Source: Kiritimatiellia bacterium
GTDB taxonomy: Bacteria; Verrucomicrobiota; Kiritimatiellia; RFP12; UBA3636
NCBI GenBank assembly: GCA_016295275.1
Contig: JAEDLN010000052.1
Location: forward strand, 1-11,810
Direction: 5' to 3'
DNA length: 11,810 nucleotides
Positions 1 to 7,197 of the stretch are shown one piece after another. Numbering within the stretch: position 1 is the first letter of the stretch; every line of letters starts with the position of its first letter. The translations under genes were made by a program, and so were the position numbers. A model generated the notes under the pieces. It was not told the origin of the DNA, ran no database searches, and was given only the letters and a program-made list of their open reading frames with translations.

Positions 1-108
1 GCGATGGGGACATCGCGCCCTACCGCAACGGGACCGCACCACGGGGCACGGGCGGCGCGCATGGCAACGGGGCGCGGGCGGTGTGAGCCGGGAGGGGGGC
101 GCTGGGCA
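1..108 (+). repeat. GC-rich intergenic mosaic repeat, block A
   Basis: This non-coding block is almost pure G/C and reaches the stop codon of the minus-strand gene at 109. It has three parts. A conserved core at 1-40 contains most of the dyad GGCGCGATG-GGGA-CATCGCGCC, whose first bases lie outside the window. A 26-bp unit at 52-77 carries the signature GGCAACGGGGCGCGG. A terminal motif GAGCCGGGAGGGG lies at 85-97. The core matches 8599-8638 at 38 of 40 positions, and bases 1-26 recur exactly, inverted, at 11781-11806. The open frames here (reading like GTSRPTATGP) come from the repeat and recur in other copies, so they are not called as genes. Confidence 0.85.
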
Positions 109-1686
109 CTATTTTGCGGGGTCCGTCGGGGGCGGCAGAGGGATGGCAGGTACGGAATGGAGCAGATTCCGGTTTGTCAGCCCCATTGCGAAGGCATAGA
201 GGAGCACGATCTCTGAATCGGCCAAATTGTATTCGACCAGACCATACAGGAACAGTGTCGAAAACATGGCGAGAGGAGCCGCGAATGCCATGGTTTCCGG
301 CAAAGAGGAGTTGATTTTCCGGCGAGAACGGAGAGCCAGTCGACCGGTTGCGTAGAATGTGAGTCCCATCCAGAGCAGGTAGGCAAAAACGCCAAGGTAT
401 CCGAATTCGACGAATGCCTGCAAGGGAACGGAGTGAACGTGATTCTGGTTTTGTTCGATATGGTTGTCGATGGCTCGCATCTTGTTATACGTCAAGGCGC
501 GAAAACCGATGCCCATGGGATACTCCTCGTGGAGTTTTGGCACGATACAGGTCCACATCATGGCCCGTCCACCCCGTCTGAGTTCGAATTCCGACGGCAA
601 CTCCACGAAGCGGGTTCTCACCTGCGGAATCGAGGCTCCGATGGCAAAAACGGCAAGAAGGAGCAATATCGCATAACGGAGGCGAAGCCGGAGAAGGAGA
701 AGGAAGCCGGAGACGACGGCGGCGGCGATGACCGGACCGCGTTTGCAGGTCAAGAGCAACCCGATCAAAACGATCAAGAGGATTATGCCATCTCTGAGAA
801 TGGAGCGGCGGCTTTTGAGGAGAAGCCGTTTGCGGACGGCAATCGATTCGAACAGAAGGCAGATGGCGACGGGGACGGAGGTCATGAGTCGTTGAGCTGC
901 CTGCATGGTTCCGAGTTTGATGAGGGCCAACGAAAAGGTTTCGGCCCGTCCCCGTGTATAGATCCATTTGTTGACGTTTTCAAGCGAGCCGAATTGATCC
1001 ACAACGCGATACAAGAATGTCGAGAACGGGGATGCGGTACCGGCCTCGACCTCGTAGGTGGTCGGGAAGAGCATTTGGAAGGTAGCGCCGATGGGGTTGA
1101 CGATGATGACGGAGAGTGCCATCAGCACACCGCCGTAGAGGAAGGTGCGCAAACTCTTGAGCAAACGGGGACGGGAGTCGACTTGCAGGAGGGCGACGGG
1201 GATTGCCACATACCAAAGCAATTTGGTGATTTTCCGCAGACCGGAAACGGGATCGGTATACATGTCGGTACCGGCCCGGCGGAAGGGTTCGATAAAGGCA
1301 TCAGGCAGGTAGTCCCAAATGCCGCCGGATGAAGTAACGCCGGATTCCCGAATGGCTTCCATCATGTCCAAACGCCATTGGGGAACAAAGGGGAGGCGTC
1401 TCGGCTTGACCGCCGCAAATTGGCTCAGGAGATTCTCCACATCTTGCGAGCATGCGACGATAAGACCTGTTATTGCCAGTGCGACAACAAGATAGAAAAG
1501 CCACCCGAAAAAGGGTGCGCTCACTTGGAAGGCCTTGCGGCGGTTGCGGTTGGCGATTGAAAGAAAGAGGCAACAAAGGAGCGCAATTCGAGCCAAAGGC
1601 ATCGAAATGTTGACAAGGAAGGCAAACGCCAAGAATGCAGACCAGGATGGATCGGTCTTTATGAAAGCAGGAATGGAAATTTTCAC
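109..1686 (-). CDS. O-antigen ligase/polymerase-like integral membrane protein
   Basis: A 525-residue, very hydrophobic protein with about a dozen potential membrane segments, resembling the O-antigen ligase (WaaL)/Wzy polymerase superfamily (PF04932). That family joins or polymerises undecaprenyl-diphosphate-linked glycans at the periplasmic face of the inner membrane. Family-like signs are a helix followed by LLTCKRGP (residues 311-318, in place of the usual T-x-SRG), the large periplasmic region with RAMMW (374-378), and HVHSVPLQAFVEFGYLG (416-432), the typical histidine motif before a late helix. The start chosen is GTG at 1686, which overlaps the TGA of the upstream protease gene (GTGA) and has GGGAG just before it. 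The frame stays open back to 2166, but that stretch is antisense-like Arg-rich junk overlapping the protease gene. Whether it acts as ligase or polymerase cannot be told from sequence. The stop abuts a GC-rich repeat and no terminator is seen. Confidence 0.8.
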   Translation of the reverse strand: MKISIPAFIKTDPSWSAFLAFAFLVNISMPLARIALLCCLFLSIANRNRRKAFQVSAPFFGWLFYLVVALAITGLIVACSQDVENLLSQFAAVKPRRLPFVPQWRLDMMEAIRESGVTSSGGIWDYLPDAFIEPFRRAGTDMYTDPVSGLRKITKLLWYVAIPVALLQVDSRPRLLKSLRTFLYGGVLMALSVIIVNPIGATFQMLFPTTYEVEAGTASPFSTFLYRVVDQFGSLENVNKWIYTRGRAETFSLALIKLGTMQAAQRLMTSVPVAICLLFESIAVRKRLLLKSRRSILRDGIILLIVLIGLLLTCKRGPVIAAAVVSGFLLLLRLRLRYAILLLLAVFAIGASIPQVRTRFVELPSEFELRRGGRAMMWTCIVPKLHEEYPMGIGFRALTYNKMRAIDNHIEQNQNHVHSVPLQAFVEFGYLGVFAYLLWMGLTFYATGRLALRSRRKINSSLPETMAFAAPLAMFSTLFLYGLVEYNLADSEIVLLYAFAMGLTNRNLLHSVPAIPLPPPTDPAK

Positions 1687-2483
1687 CAAAACTCCCAGTG
1701 GGCCGTTAGCGGGACATAGATTCCCAAGAGCAGATTTGTGACAGCATGAGCGATACTGGCGGCCCAGATATCGCGAGTTTTCACGAAGAAAAGACCGAAG
1801 CAGAGGCCGGCAAGGAGTCCGGCCAGCATTTCCATGTGTTCGGCTGCAAAAACCAAAGTGACCGCGGCGAAAGAAATCAAATGGAATTGACCGGCGTCCA
1901 AATCCAGGAAATCGGGAGTCCTTACGGTACGCAAGAGGTAACCGCGCCAGAAGAATTCTTCGGCGACGGCGATGACGGCACCGGTTCCAAGGAGATGAAT
2001 GCCAAATGGAAGCCATCCTGTTACGGCCGGCGAGTAGGCTTGTTCGGCGATTGCCGCGTCGGTTTCCGGACGCAGTTCGCCAAAGGGGCGCACACACCAT
2101 GTCCGGTAAAGGTCGGACAGAGTCGGGCAGAGATTGTGGAACCATTCTGTTTCCGGAATGACCCAAACGGCAAATATTCCGATCCCGATCAGCAGAGCGG
2201 GGAGAATGTTTTTCCGTTGCAACGGGATATGGTAGCGCCAGGGACGCAGAAGCAGGATTGCGAGACCGGCGAGAATGGTTTTCAGGGTGTAAAGCTGAGA
2301 ATCGCTCAAAAAAGAGACGGTCTCGATTTCATCGGAGGCCGTATTGGGGGTGAGATGCATCATCGAACCGATGAGCATGACACCGAGCCACAAAACGAAC
2401 GGAGCGGCATGAGCAAAGGCGGCTTTGTTCATGTACCGTGCTTTCGGGCTGTTTTTGGGTGCTGGGATTGGGAGCTCTGACAT
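1683..2483 (-). CDS. CPBP-family intramembrane metalloprotease (PEP-CTERM-associated CAAX protease type)
   Basis: A 266-residue membrane protein with the three CPBP/CAAX protease (PF02517) motifs in order: EEFFWR (175-180, EExxxR), FAAEH (212-216, FxxxH) and HAVTN (246-250, HxxxN). The glutamates and histidines should bind the catalytic zinc within the membrane. The length, single-domain layout and ending ...YVPLTAHWEFW resemble the 'CAAX prenyl protease-related' family described alongside PEP-CTERM/exosortase and exopolysaccharide loci. That assignment is from memory of the family, and no exosortase is in the window. The start is uncertain. ATG 2483 is used; ATG 2501 would lie upstream of the transcript if the predicted promoter is right; ATG 2432 (MNKAAFAHAAPF) is a good alternative just before the first helix. 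None has a clear Shine-Dalgarno. The 3' end overlaps the next envelope gene by 4 nt, so the two are translationally coupled. Confidence 0.85.
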   Translation of the reverse strand: MSELPIPAPKNSPKARYMNKAAFAHAAPFVLWLGVMLIGSMMHLTPNTASDEIETVSFLSDSQLYTLKTILAGLAILLLRPWRYHIPLQRKNILPALLIGIGIFAVWVIPETEWFHNLCPTLSDLYRTWCVRPFGELRPETDAAIAEQAYSPAVTGWLPFGIHLLGTGAVIAVAEEFFWRGYLLRTVRTPDFLDLDAGQFHLISFAAVTLVFAAEHMEMLAGLLAGLCFGLFFVKTRDIWAASIAHAVTNLLLGIYVPLTAHWEFW

Positions 2484-2491
2484 ATGCGGGA

Positions 2492-2520
2492 AGTCTACCA
2501 TAAGATGCGTGCTTGAACAA
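2492..2520 (-). promoter_or_regulatory. Candidate promoter for the CPBP/O-antigen-ligase-like pair
   Basis: On the minus strand, TTGTTC (2515-2520) and TAGACT (2492-2497) are separated by exactly 17 nt, a sigma70-like arrangement. It sits at the edge of repeat block B. Transcription from it would begin near 2485, making ATG 2483 nearly leaderless or giving about 50 nt of leader to ATG 2432. The match is moderate (4 of 6 in each box) and unsupported by other evidence. Confidence 0.35.
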
Positions 2521-2730
2521 TCGCGCGGCAACGGGGCGCGGCGGTGGGGAGCCCCCACGGGCGGTGGGGAGCGCACGGCGACGGGGCACGGGCGAGGGGG
2601 GGACATCGACCGGGGGTGCCCCCCGAACCCCGTCAAGTGGCACGACGGGCGATGCGGCACGGGCGGTGCGCGGGGCAACGGGATCGCACCATGGGGCGAT
2701 GCGGTGCGGCGAGGAGGCGGGACGGTGAGG
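2519..2730 (+). repeat. GC-rich intergenic mosaic repeat, block B
   Basis: A roughly 210-bp GC-rich block fills the space between the divergent CPBP and ychF genes. Two 26-bp units lie in register at 2637-2662 (degenerate) and 2663-2688. A 31-bp variant lies at 2561-2591, looking like the unit with about 5 extra bases. The 20-mer at 2541-2560 recurs exactly at 11574-11593. The block includes a quadruplex-type G-run series (2583-2602) and a strong hairpin CGGGGG-TGC-CCCCCG (2611-2625). Short open frames in it on both strands are compositional and are not called. Confidence 0.85.
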
Positions 2731-2748
2731 AAAACGGCTTGTTTTTTC

Positions 2749-2777
2749 TTGCCAAGAAAGGGGGCTTCGCATAAGAT
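2749..2777 (+). promoter_or_regulatory. Promoter for ychF operon
   Basis: TTGCCA (2749-2754), a 17-nt spacer and TAAGAT (2772-2777) form a good sigma70-type promoter. It lies just outside repeat block B and about 27 nt upstream of the ychF start codon. The predicted leader (about 20 nt, ending TCTTTTTCCCC) contains no Shine-Dalgarno sequence, so initiation does not appear to depend on anti-SD pairing. Confidence 0.6.
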
Positions 2778-2804
2778 GAGAGGCAAAACATCATCTTTTT
2801 CCCC

Positions 2805-3905
2805 ATGGCACTGAATATTGGAATCGTCGGACTTCCCAACGTTGGCAAATCCACATTGTTTAATGCTCTCACGCGCGCGCAAAATGCGAAGGCGGAGAAT
2901 TTTCCTTTTTGCACAATCGAACCGAATACAGCCGTTGTTCCGGTTCCCGATGCCCGGTTAGGTGTTCTTGCCGAAATGGTTCATCCGCAGAACATCATCT
3001 ATGCTACGGTCGAATTTGTCGACATTGCAGGACTTGTCAAGGGGGCATCCAAGGGAGAAGGTCTCGGCAACAAGTTTCTTGCGAATATCCGGGATGCCAA
3101 TGCGATTCTTGAAGTCGTGCGTTGTTTTGACGATCCTGATATTGTTCATGTCGATGGTTCGATTGATCCGGTTCGCGATATCGGGACGATTGAAACCGAG
3201 CTGTTGCTCGCGGATTTGGAGGTTTTGGAGTCGCGGTTGGCTCGGCTCTCGAAGATTGCAAAGGCCGATCCGAAGGCACGTCCGGAGGTAGCGCAATTGA
3301 CGGCATTGCAGGCGCATTTGGAGGCTGGCAATCCGGTTCGAACCTTTTCCGGTCACGACGCACCCGAGTTGGCGGTTGCGTTACAGGAGGGGCGGTATTT
3401 GACCGATAAGAAGATCATTTACGTTGCGAATGTTTCCGAAAGTGATCTTGCGCAGGACAATGGCTATGTGAAGGCACTGCGCGCATATGCGACGGAGCAT
3501 GGCTGCGAGTGCGTGCGCATTTGCGCGGCTGTCGAGCAGGATATGGCGGGGCTCAGCGATGAGGAGCGCAAGGAATTCTTGGCATCGTACGGCATTGAAG
3601 AGAGCGGTTTGGACATCATCATCCGCAGCAGTTACCATACGCTTGGGTTGGCGTCGTATCTGACGGCGGGACCCAAAGAAGTCCGTGCCTGGACCTTCCG
3701 GCGCGGGTGGAAGGCGCCGAAGTGCGCGGGTGTCATTCACAGCGATTTCGAACGCGGCTTCATTCGGGCCAGGGTTGTCCGGTATGAAGATTTTGTGGCA
3801 CATGGCGGCGAAAACGGCTGTCGCGAGTTGGGACTTGTTCGCGAAGAAGGCAAAGAATACGAAATGCAGGACGGCGACATGGTCGAGTTTCTCTTCAATG
3901 TTTAA
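2805..3905 (+). CDS. ychF: Redox-regulated ATPase YchF (Obg-family P-loop protein)
   Basis: A 366-residue full-length YchF, the conserved Obg-family P-loop protein that prefers ATP over GTP, binds ribosomes and is linked to translation and oxidative-stress responses. Walker A is GLPNVGKST (9-17). The G3 region is DIAGLVKGASKGEGLGNKF (73-91), with leucine where Ras-like GTPases have a catalytic residue. The G4 position reads NVSE (209-212) instead of NKxD, the substitution behind ATP specificity. A helical insert spans about 130-180, and the C-terminal TGS domain runs from about 283 to 366, ending DGDMVEFLFNV. The ATG gives the canonical N-terminus MALNIGIVGLPNVGKST. It is the first gene of a plus-strand run and is followed 65 nt later by lptD. 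Nothing unusual is seen in the protein. Confidence 0.97.
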   Translation: MALNIGIVGLPNVGKSTLFNALTRAQNAKAENFPFCTIEPNTAVVPVPDARLGVLAEMVHPQNIIYATVEFVDIAGLVKGASKGEGLGNKFLANIRDANAILEVVRCFDDPDIVHVDGSIDPVRDIGTIETELLLADLEVLESRLARLSKIAKADPKARPEVAQLTALQAHLEAGNPVRTFSGHDAPELAVALQEGRYLTDKKIIYVANVSESDLAQDNGYVKALRAYATEHGCECVRICAAVEQDMAGLSDEERKEFLASYGIEESGLDIIIRSSYHTLGLASYLTAGPKEVRAWTFRRGWKAPKCAGVIHSDFERGFIRARVVRYEDFVAHGGENGCRELGLVREEGKEYEMQDGDMVEFLFNV

Positions 3906-3913
3906 GCTGTCTT

Positions 3914-3942
3914 TTGCCATCGTTCTTTCGTCCGGCTATTTT
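3914..3942 (+). promoter_or_regulatory. Candidate internal promoter for lptD
   Basis: In the 65-nt gap after ychF, TTGCCA (3914-3919), a 17-nt spacer and TATTTT (3937-3942) resemble the ychF promoter, with the same -35 hexamer. It would give lptD and the genes behind it an independent start about 20 nt upstream of the ATG. The gap shows no terminator hairpin, so read-through from ychF is also expected. Confidence 0.4.
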
Positions 3943-3970
3943 TCGATTTCGTCTTTTAGGGGCATTTGAT

Positions 3971-6253
3971 ATGAAGAAACAGTCTTCTTGTTGGCTATTT
4001 CCGCTTGTTGCGTTGACGACATTTGTCTGTTCGGGACCGCAGGCGCAAGCGTTGCCGGACTTTCGAAATGTTGTCCAGGCATTTGGCTCCGGATCGGATC
4101 GAACCGACGTGCAAGCGGATTCCGCCTCGTACAGTTTTTCGGGAATCGGAGACGAAGCCAATTGGGTGACCTTTTCGGGGAATGTTGCGATTCGCTATCG
4201 CGATTTCGAGCTTCGGGCGGACGAAATCCGTTACAACAGTGAGACGAGCGATGCCGAAGCGAAAGGCAATGTCGTATTGATCGGCAAAGACGGAACGTTG
4301 TGGAAGGGCGAATCGTTGAATGTGAATCTTCGCGAACGGGCCGGCAATGCATCCGGCATCGATCTGTATTCGCGTCCGTTCCGCGTTTTTGCCGAGAGCG
4401 GAACATTTGTGGCGGCAAAGGACGTCCGGCAGAGTTACGAGGTGGAAAATGCCACTTTGACAACGTGCACGAACGATTTCGGGCATTTCCATTATTCGGT
4501 GGGAACCAAGCGCGTCCGGCTTCGTCCCAAGGATGACGTTACGGCATGGGGTGCGGTTCCGCATCTTTTTGGGGTGCCGTTTCTGTATGTTCCGTATTTT
4601 TGGAAAGATCTGCTGAATCATTACGGTTTTCGATTCCAGCCGGGCTACAAAGGTTCGTGGGGCGCCTACTTGCTCTCCACATATAAGTTTCCGATCGTGC
4701 GCGACAAAGTCGAGAAGGCCTTTATCGATTCGTATACGTTTGCGGATATTCGCAGCGAGCGCGGTTTTGCCTTTGGTGAAAAGATCCAGTGGGAATTTGA
4801 CAATCCGGCGACCAATGCGCGCGAATCGTATGGTTATTTGACGGGATATTACATTCCGACGGACAACGATTATCCGGAAGAGCTTGGCGAGGAGGAGTCC
4901 CGCTATCGGGTCCGTTTCCAGCACAATTGGGACGTCACGCCTTCCGATCAAGTCCTGATTCAAGGCTTGTATGTTTCCGATACGCTTGTCCAGAAGGACT
5001 TTTTCCGCAAGGAATACCGTCAAATGACGGAGCCGGACAACTTTGCCACCTATACGCACTACGGGGAGTCGTCTTCCTTCGGGTTGACGGCCCGCATGCG
5101 CCTCAACGATTTTTACTCGCAAGTCGAGCGTCTGCCGGAGCTTTGGTATTCGCTCAATTCGGTTGAATTGGGGGAGACTGGCGTCTACTTGGAAAACGAT
5201 ACGTCTCTGGGATTTCTCCGTGCCGTTTTCGATCAGGATACGTATGGCGACGATCGCGATTACGAAGCATTTCGCGCCGACACCTCGTTTGTCCTTTCCT
5301 ATCCCCGCAAGTACTTCGGATTTCTTTCGGTCGTTCCCCGGGTAGGGTATCGCGGAACTTACTACGACAAGACGCTTGAGGCCTTGACGACGACTACGAC
5401 GGAAACGGTTGTACAGACCAACTATCTGGGCGAGGTCTACACTTCCACGAGCGAAAAGAAGGAAACCGTTTACGAGGAGAAGGATTCCGGCTTCCGGAAC
5501 ATTTTCGAATTGGGGGCGGAGGTTTCGACCCGTGCATACGGATTCTTCACGACACCATCCGGCGATACCTGGCGCCATGTTGTCGAGCCGTATTTGAATT
5601 GGACATTCATACCGGAGCCGAATTTGACGCCGGACGAACTCTATCAGTTCGACGAAATCGACGAAATCGGAAAGACGCACAATATCCGGGTCGGTTTGCG
5701 CCAACGCTGGCAACAACGCAAAAATGGGCAGACCGGAGCCTCCGAGCGGTTTTATCTCGATACATGGGCGGATTTCGAGCTTGAGCCGGAGGATGATATC
5801 GATCATTTCCGGGATTTCGGATGGGACGCCCGATATTATCCGGCCTCTTGGATGCGGTTCCGCTGCAAGGGAATTTACGACAACGATCTCGGTGAAGCCG
5901 ATAGCATCGAATGCGGGCTTACGGCGTGGCACAGTCATTTCCGCACGCAGGTCGATTACCAGTATCAGGCTGATGAAAACAGTCTTCTCTACGGATCGGT
6001 CACTTGGTTTGCGAACGAGCGATGGGGCTACAATCTGTTCGGGCGTTACGAGTTCGAGACCAGTCAAGTGGAAGAGGTCGGCGGATGGATTCAGCGGTCG
6101 TGGGATTGCATTGCGTTCCGGCTTGTCACGTCTTTCGAGCCGGGCTACACGAACAGCCGCGGCTATGATGAGGAGGACGACTTCAGTATTTCGATTGTCG
6201 GTTGGTTGACGGATTTCGTCCCCAAAAGCATTCTCGAAGAGGATAATCGTTGA
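3971..6253 (+). CDS. lptD: LPS-assembly outer-membrane protein LptD (OstA/Imp)
   Basis: A 760-residue precursor of LptD, the outer-membrane beta-barrel that with LptE inserts lipopolysaccharide into the outer leaflet. A signal peptide (MKKQSSCWLFPLVALTTFVC..., likely cut after AQA at 27) is followed by an OstA/LptA-like beta-jellyroll (about 45-150: NWVTFSGNVAIRYRDFELRAD, then AEAKGNV). The diagnostic barrel entry follows: YEVENATLTTC (156-166) and FGVPFLYVPYFW (200-211). The rest alternates aromatic and charged strands up to a short C-terminus. A Thr/Glu-rich segment at about 472-508 looks like a long loop. The mature part has only four cysteines, one near 166 and three in the C-terminal fifth, unlike the two N-terminal plus two C-terminal cysteines of E. 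coli. The start at 3971 is chosen because the frame upstream (from 3914) lacks a signal-like N-terminus; AGGGG lies about 9 nt before it. Confidence 0.9.
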   Translation: MKKQSSCWLFPLVALTTFVCSGPQAQALPDFRNVVQAFGSGSDRTDVQADSASYSFSGIGDEANWVTFSGNVAIRYRDFELRADEIRYNSETSDAEAKGNVVLIGKDGTLWKGESLNVNLRERAGNASGIDLYSRPFRVFAESGTFVAAKDVRQSYEVENATLTTCTNDFGHFHYSVGTKRVRLRPKDDVTAWGAVPHLFGVPFLYVPYFWKDLLNHYGFRFQPGYKGSWGAYLLSTYKFPIVRDKVEKAFIDSYTFADIRSERGFAFGEKIQWEFDNPATNARESYGYLTGYYIPTDNDYPEELGEEESRYRVRFQHNWDVTPSDQVLIQGLYVSDTLVQKDFFRKEYRQMTEPDNFATYTHYGESSSFGLTARMRLNDFYSQVERLPELWYSLNSVELGETGVYLENDTSLGFLRAVFDQDTYGDDRDYEAFRADTSFVLSYPRKYFGFLSVVPRVGYRGTYYDKTLEALTTTTTETVVQTNYLGEVYTSTSEKKETVYEEKDSGFRNIFELGAEVSTRAYGFFTTPSGDTWRHVVEPYLNWTFIPEPNLTPDELYQFDEIDEIGKTHNIRVGLRQRWQQRKNGQTGASERFYLDTWADFELEPEDDIDHFRDFGWDARYYPASWMRFRCKGIYDNDLGEADSIECGLTAWHSHFRTQVDYQYQADENSLLYGSVTWFANERWGYNLFGRYEFETSQVEEVGGWIQRSWDCIAFRLVTSFEPGYTNSRGYDEEDDFSISIVGWLTDFVPKSILEEDNR

Positions 6254-6255
6254 TC

Positions 6256-7140
6256 ATGAAATCCGGTCATAGCGTTCAAACGGAGGTTTTCGCATCTGCG
6301 CCAAGCGATCCGACGGAAAATCCGGAAGCCTCTTTTCCTCGTTTTTCCCTTTTGGATGTGCGTTTGACGGCTACCCGAATCGAGCAAGCGGTCCGTCGCA
6401 TCGTGATGCTTTCCAAGCGCCCGGAGGTCCGTCGCCACATTTGCGTTTTTGCGGTTGATTCCCTGTTGCGGGCGCACGGCAATCCGCGTCTTTCCGCAAT
6501 TGCAAACGCTTCGGATATGACTCTTTGCGACGGGATGCCGCTTGTTTTGGTCGGGCGCCGCATAGCCAAGCAGGATATGAGCCGTTGCTACGGTCCGGAC
6601 GTCATGCTTCATGTCTGCGACGAGGGGCGTGCGGCTGGCGTAAAGCATTTTCTCTATGGAGGCTCCAATCAAGAGGTGCTTGAAAAACTCAAAGCAAATC
6701 TGACTGCGAAGTTTCCGGGGCTTGAAATTGTGGGAGACTACTGTCCTCCGTTTCGTCCGCTTACGGAAGAAGAGCAGTCCGATGTCGTTTCCCGTATCAA
6801 TGCTTCGGGGGCCGATATCGTTTGGGTTGGAATCGGAACGCCGAAACAGGATTACTGGGTAACGGACATGCGGGCGGCGCTCAAGCCGAGTTTGCTCATT
6901 GCGGTTGGTGCGGCCTTCAATTTCCATGCCGGAACGGTCAAACAGGCTCCGCAGTGGATGCGGCGCAATTGTCTGGAGTGGCTCTATCGTCTTCTTGTCG
7001 AGCCTCGTCGGCTTTGGCGGCGTTACATTTTGGGAAATCCGCATTTTCTCTTTTTGCTGTTGCGTCAGGCGTTGACTCGAAAACCTTTCCGTTTGGGCGA
7101 GGTGTTCGATGGGAAGATGCCGCCGACGAAACAGGCATAA
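6256..7140 (+). CDS. WecG/TagA/CpsF family glycosyltransferase (GT26)
   Basis: A 294-residue cytoplasmic-face transferase of the WecG/TagA/CpsF family, which moves a sugar (typically N-acetylmannosamine or its uronic acid) from a UDP-sugar to an undecaprenyl-diphosphate-linked acceptor. Family landmarks are LCDGMPLV (90-97, with the aspartate equivalent to the proposed TagA catalytic base), GPDVM (113-117), VGIGTPKQDYW (191-201), GAAFNFHAGTVKQAPQWM (218-235) and the basic C-terminal appendage LEWLYRLLVEPRRLWRRY (240-257). The first 30 residues are a poorly conserved extension. The ATG at 6256 lies 2 nt after the lptD stop. A TTG at 6250 in the same frame overlaps that stop and is better spaced from AGAGGA, so the true start could be either. 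The tight coupling to lptD suggests coordinated glycan synthesis and LPS export. The actual sugar and polymer are unknown. Confidence 0.9.
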   Translation: MKSGHSVQTEVFASAPSDPTENPEASFPRFSLLDVRLTATRIEQAVRRIVMLSKRPEVRRHICVFAVDSLLRAHGNPRLSAIANASDMTLCDGMPLVLVGRRIAKQDMSRCYGPDVMLHVCDEGRAAGVKHFLYGGSNQEVLEKLKANLTAKFPGLEIVGDYCPPFRPLTEEEQSDVVSRINASGADIVWVGIGTPKQDYWVTDMRAALKPSLLIAVGAAFNFHAGTVKQAPQWMRRNCLEWLYRLLVEPRRLWRRYILGNPHFLFLLLRQALTRKPFRLGEVFDGKMPPTKQA

Positions 7141-7154
7141 CCGATTTTCAGTTC

Positions 7155-7177
7155 GGACGCCGGAAAGGAAGGCGTTC
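7155..7177 (+). other. Hairpin in the pyrC leader
   Basis: GGACGCC (7155-7161) pairs with GGCGTTC (7171-7177) across a 9-nt purine-rich loop, with one G-U pair. It lies in the 57-nt gap before pyrC, ending 7 nt upstream of the ribosome binding site GGGAGG (7185-7190). No U-tract follows, so it is not a classical terminator. It could be a processing or translational element, or chance. Confidence 0.3.
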
Positions 7178-7197
7178 TCCGCACGGGAGGTTTTTAC

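Noticed and set aside
433..1332. 299-codon plus-strand open frame
   Set aside because: Antisense and codon-aligned to the O-antigen ligase-like gene; Gly/Glu/Asp-rich low-complexity product with no features.
1687..2166. 160-residue N-terminal extension of the O-antigen ligase-like frame on the minus strand
   Set aside because: It is Arg/Ser-rich, has no membrane character and overlaps the well-supported protease gene. A GTG with a ribosome binding site overlaps the protease stop.
2484..2882. N-terminal extension of the protease frame to 2882 on the minus strand
   Set aside because: It runs through repeat block B and into ychF antisense; its residues are Pro/Arg-rich and unlike any membrane protein start.
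3995..6067. 690-codon minus-strand open frame
   Set aside because: Codon-aligned antisense of lptD, explained by avoidance of TTA, CTA and TCA codons; no domain character.
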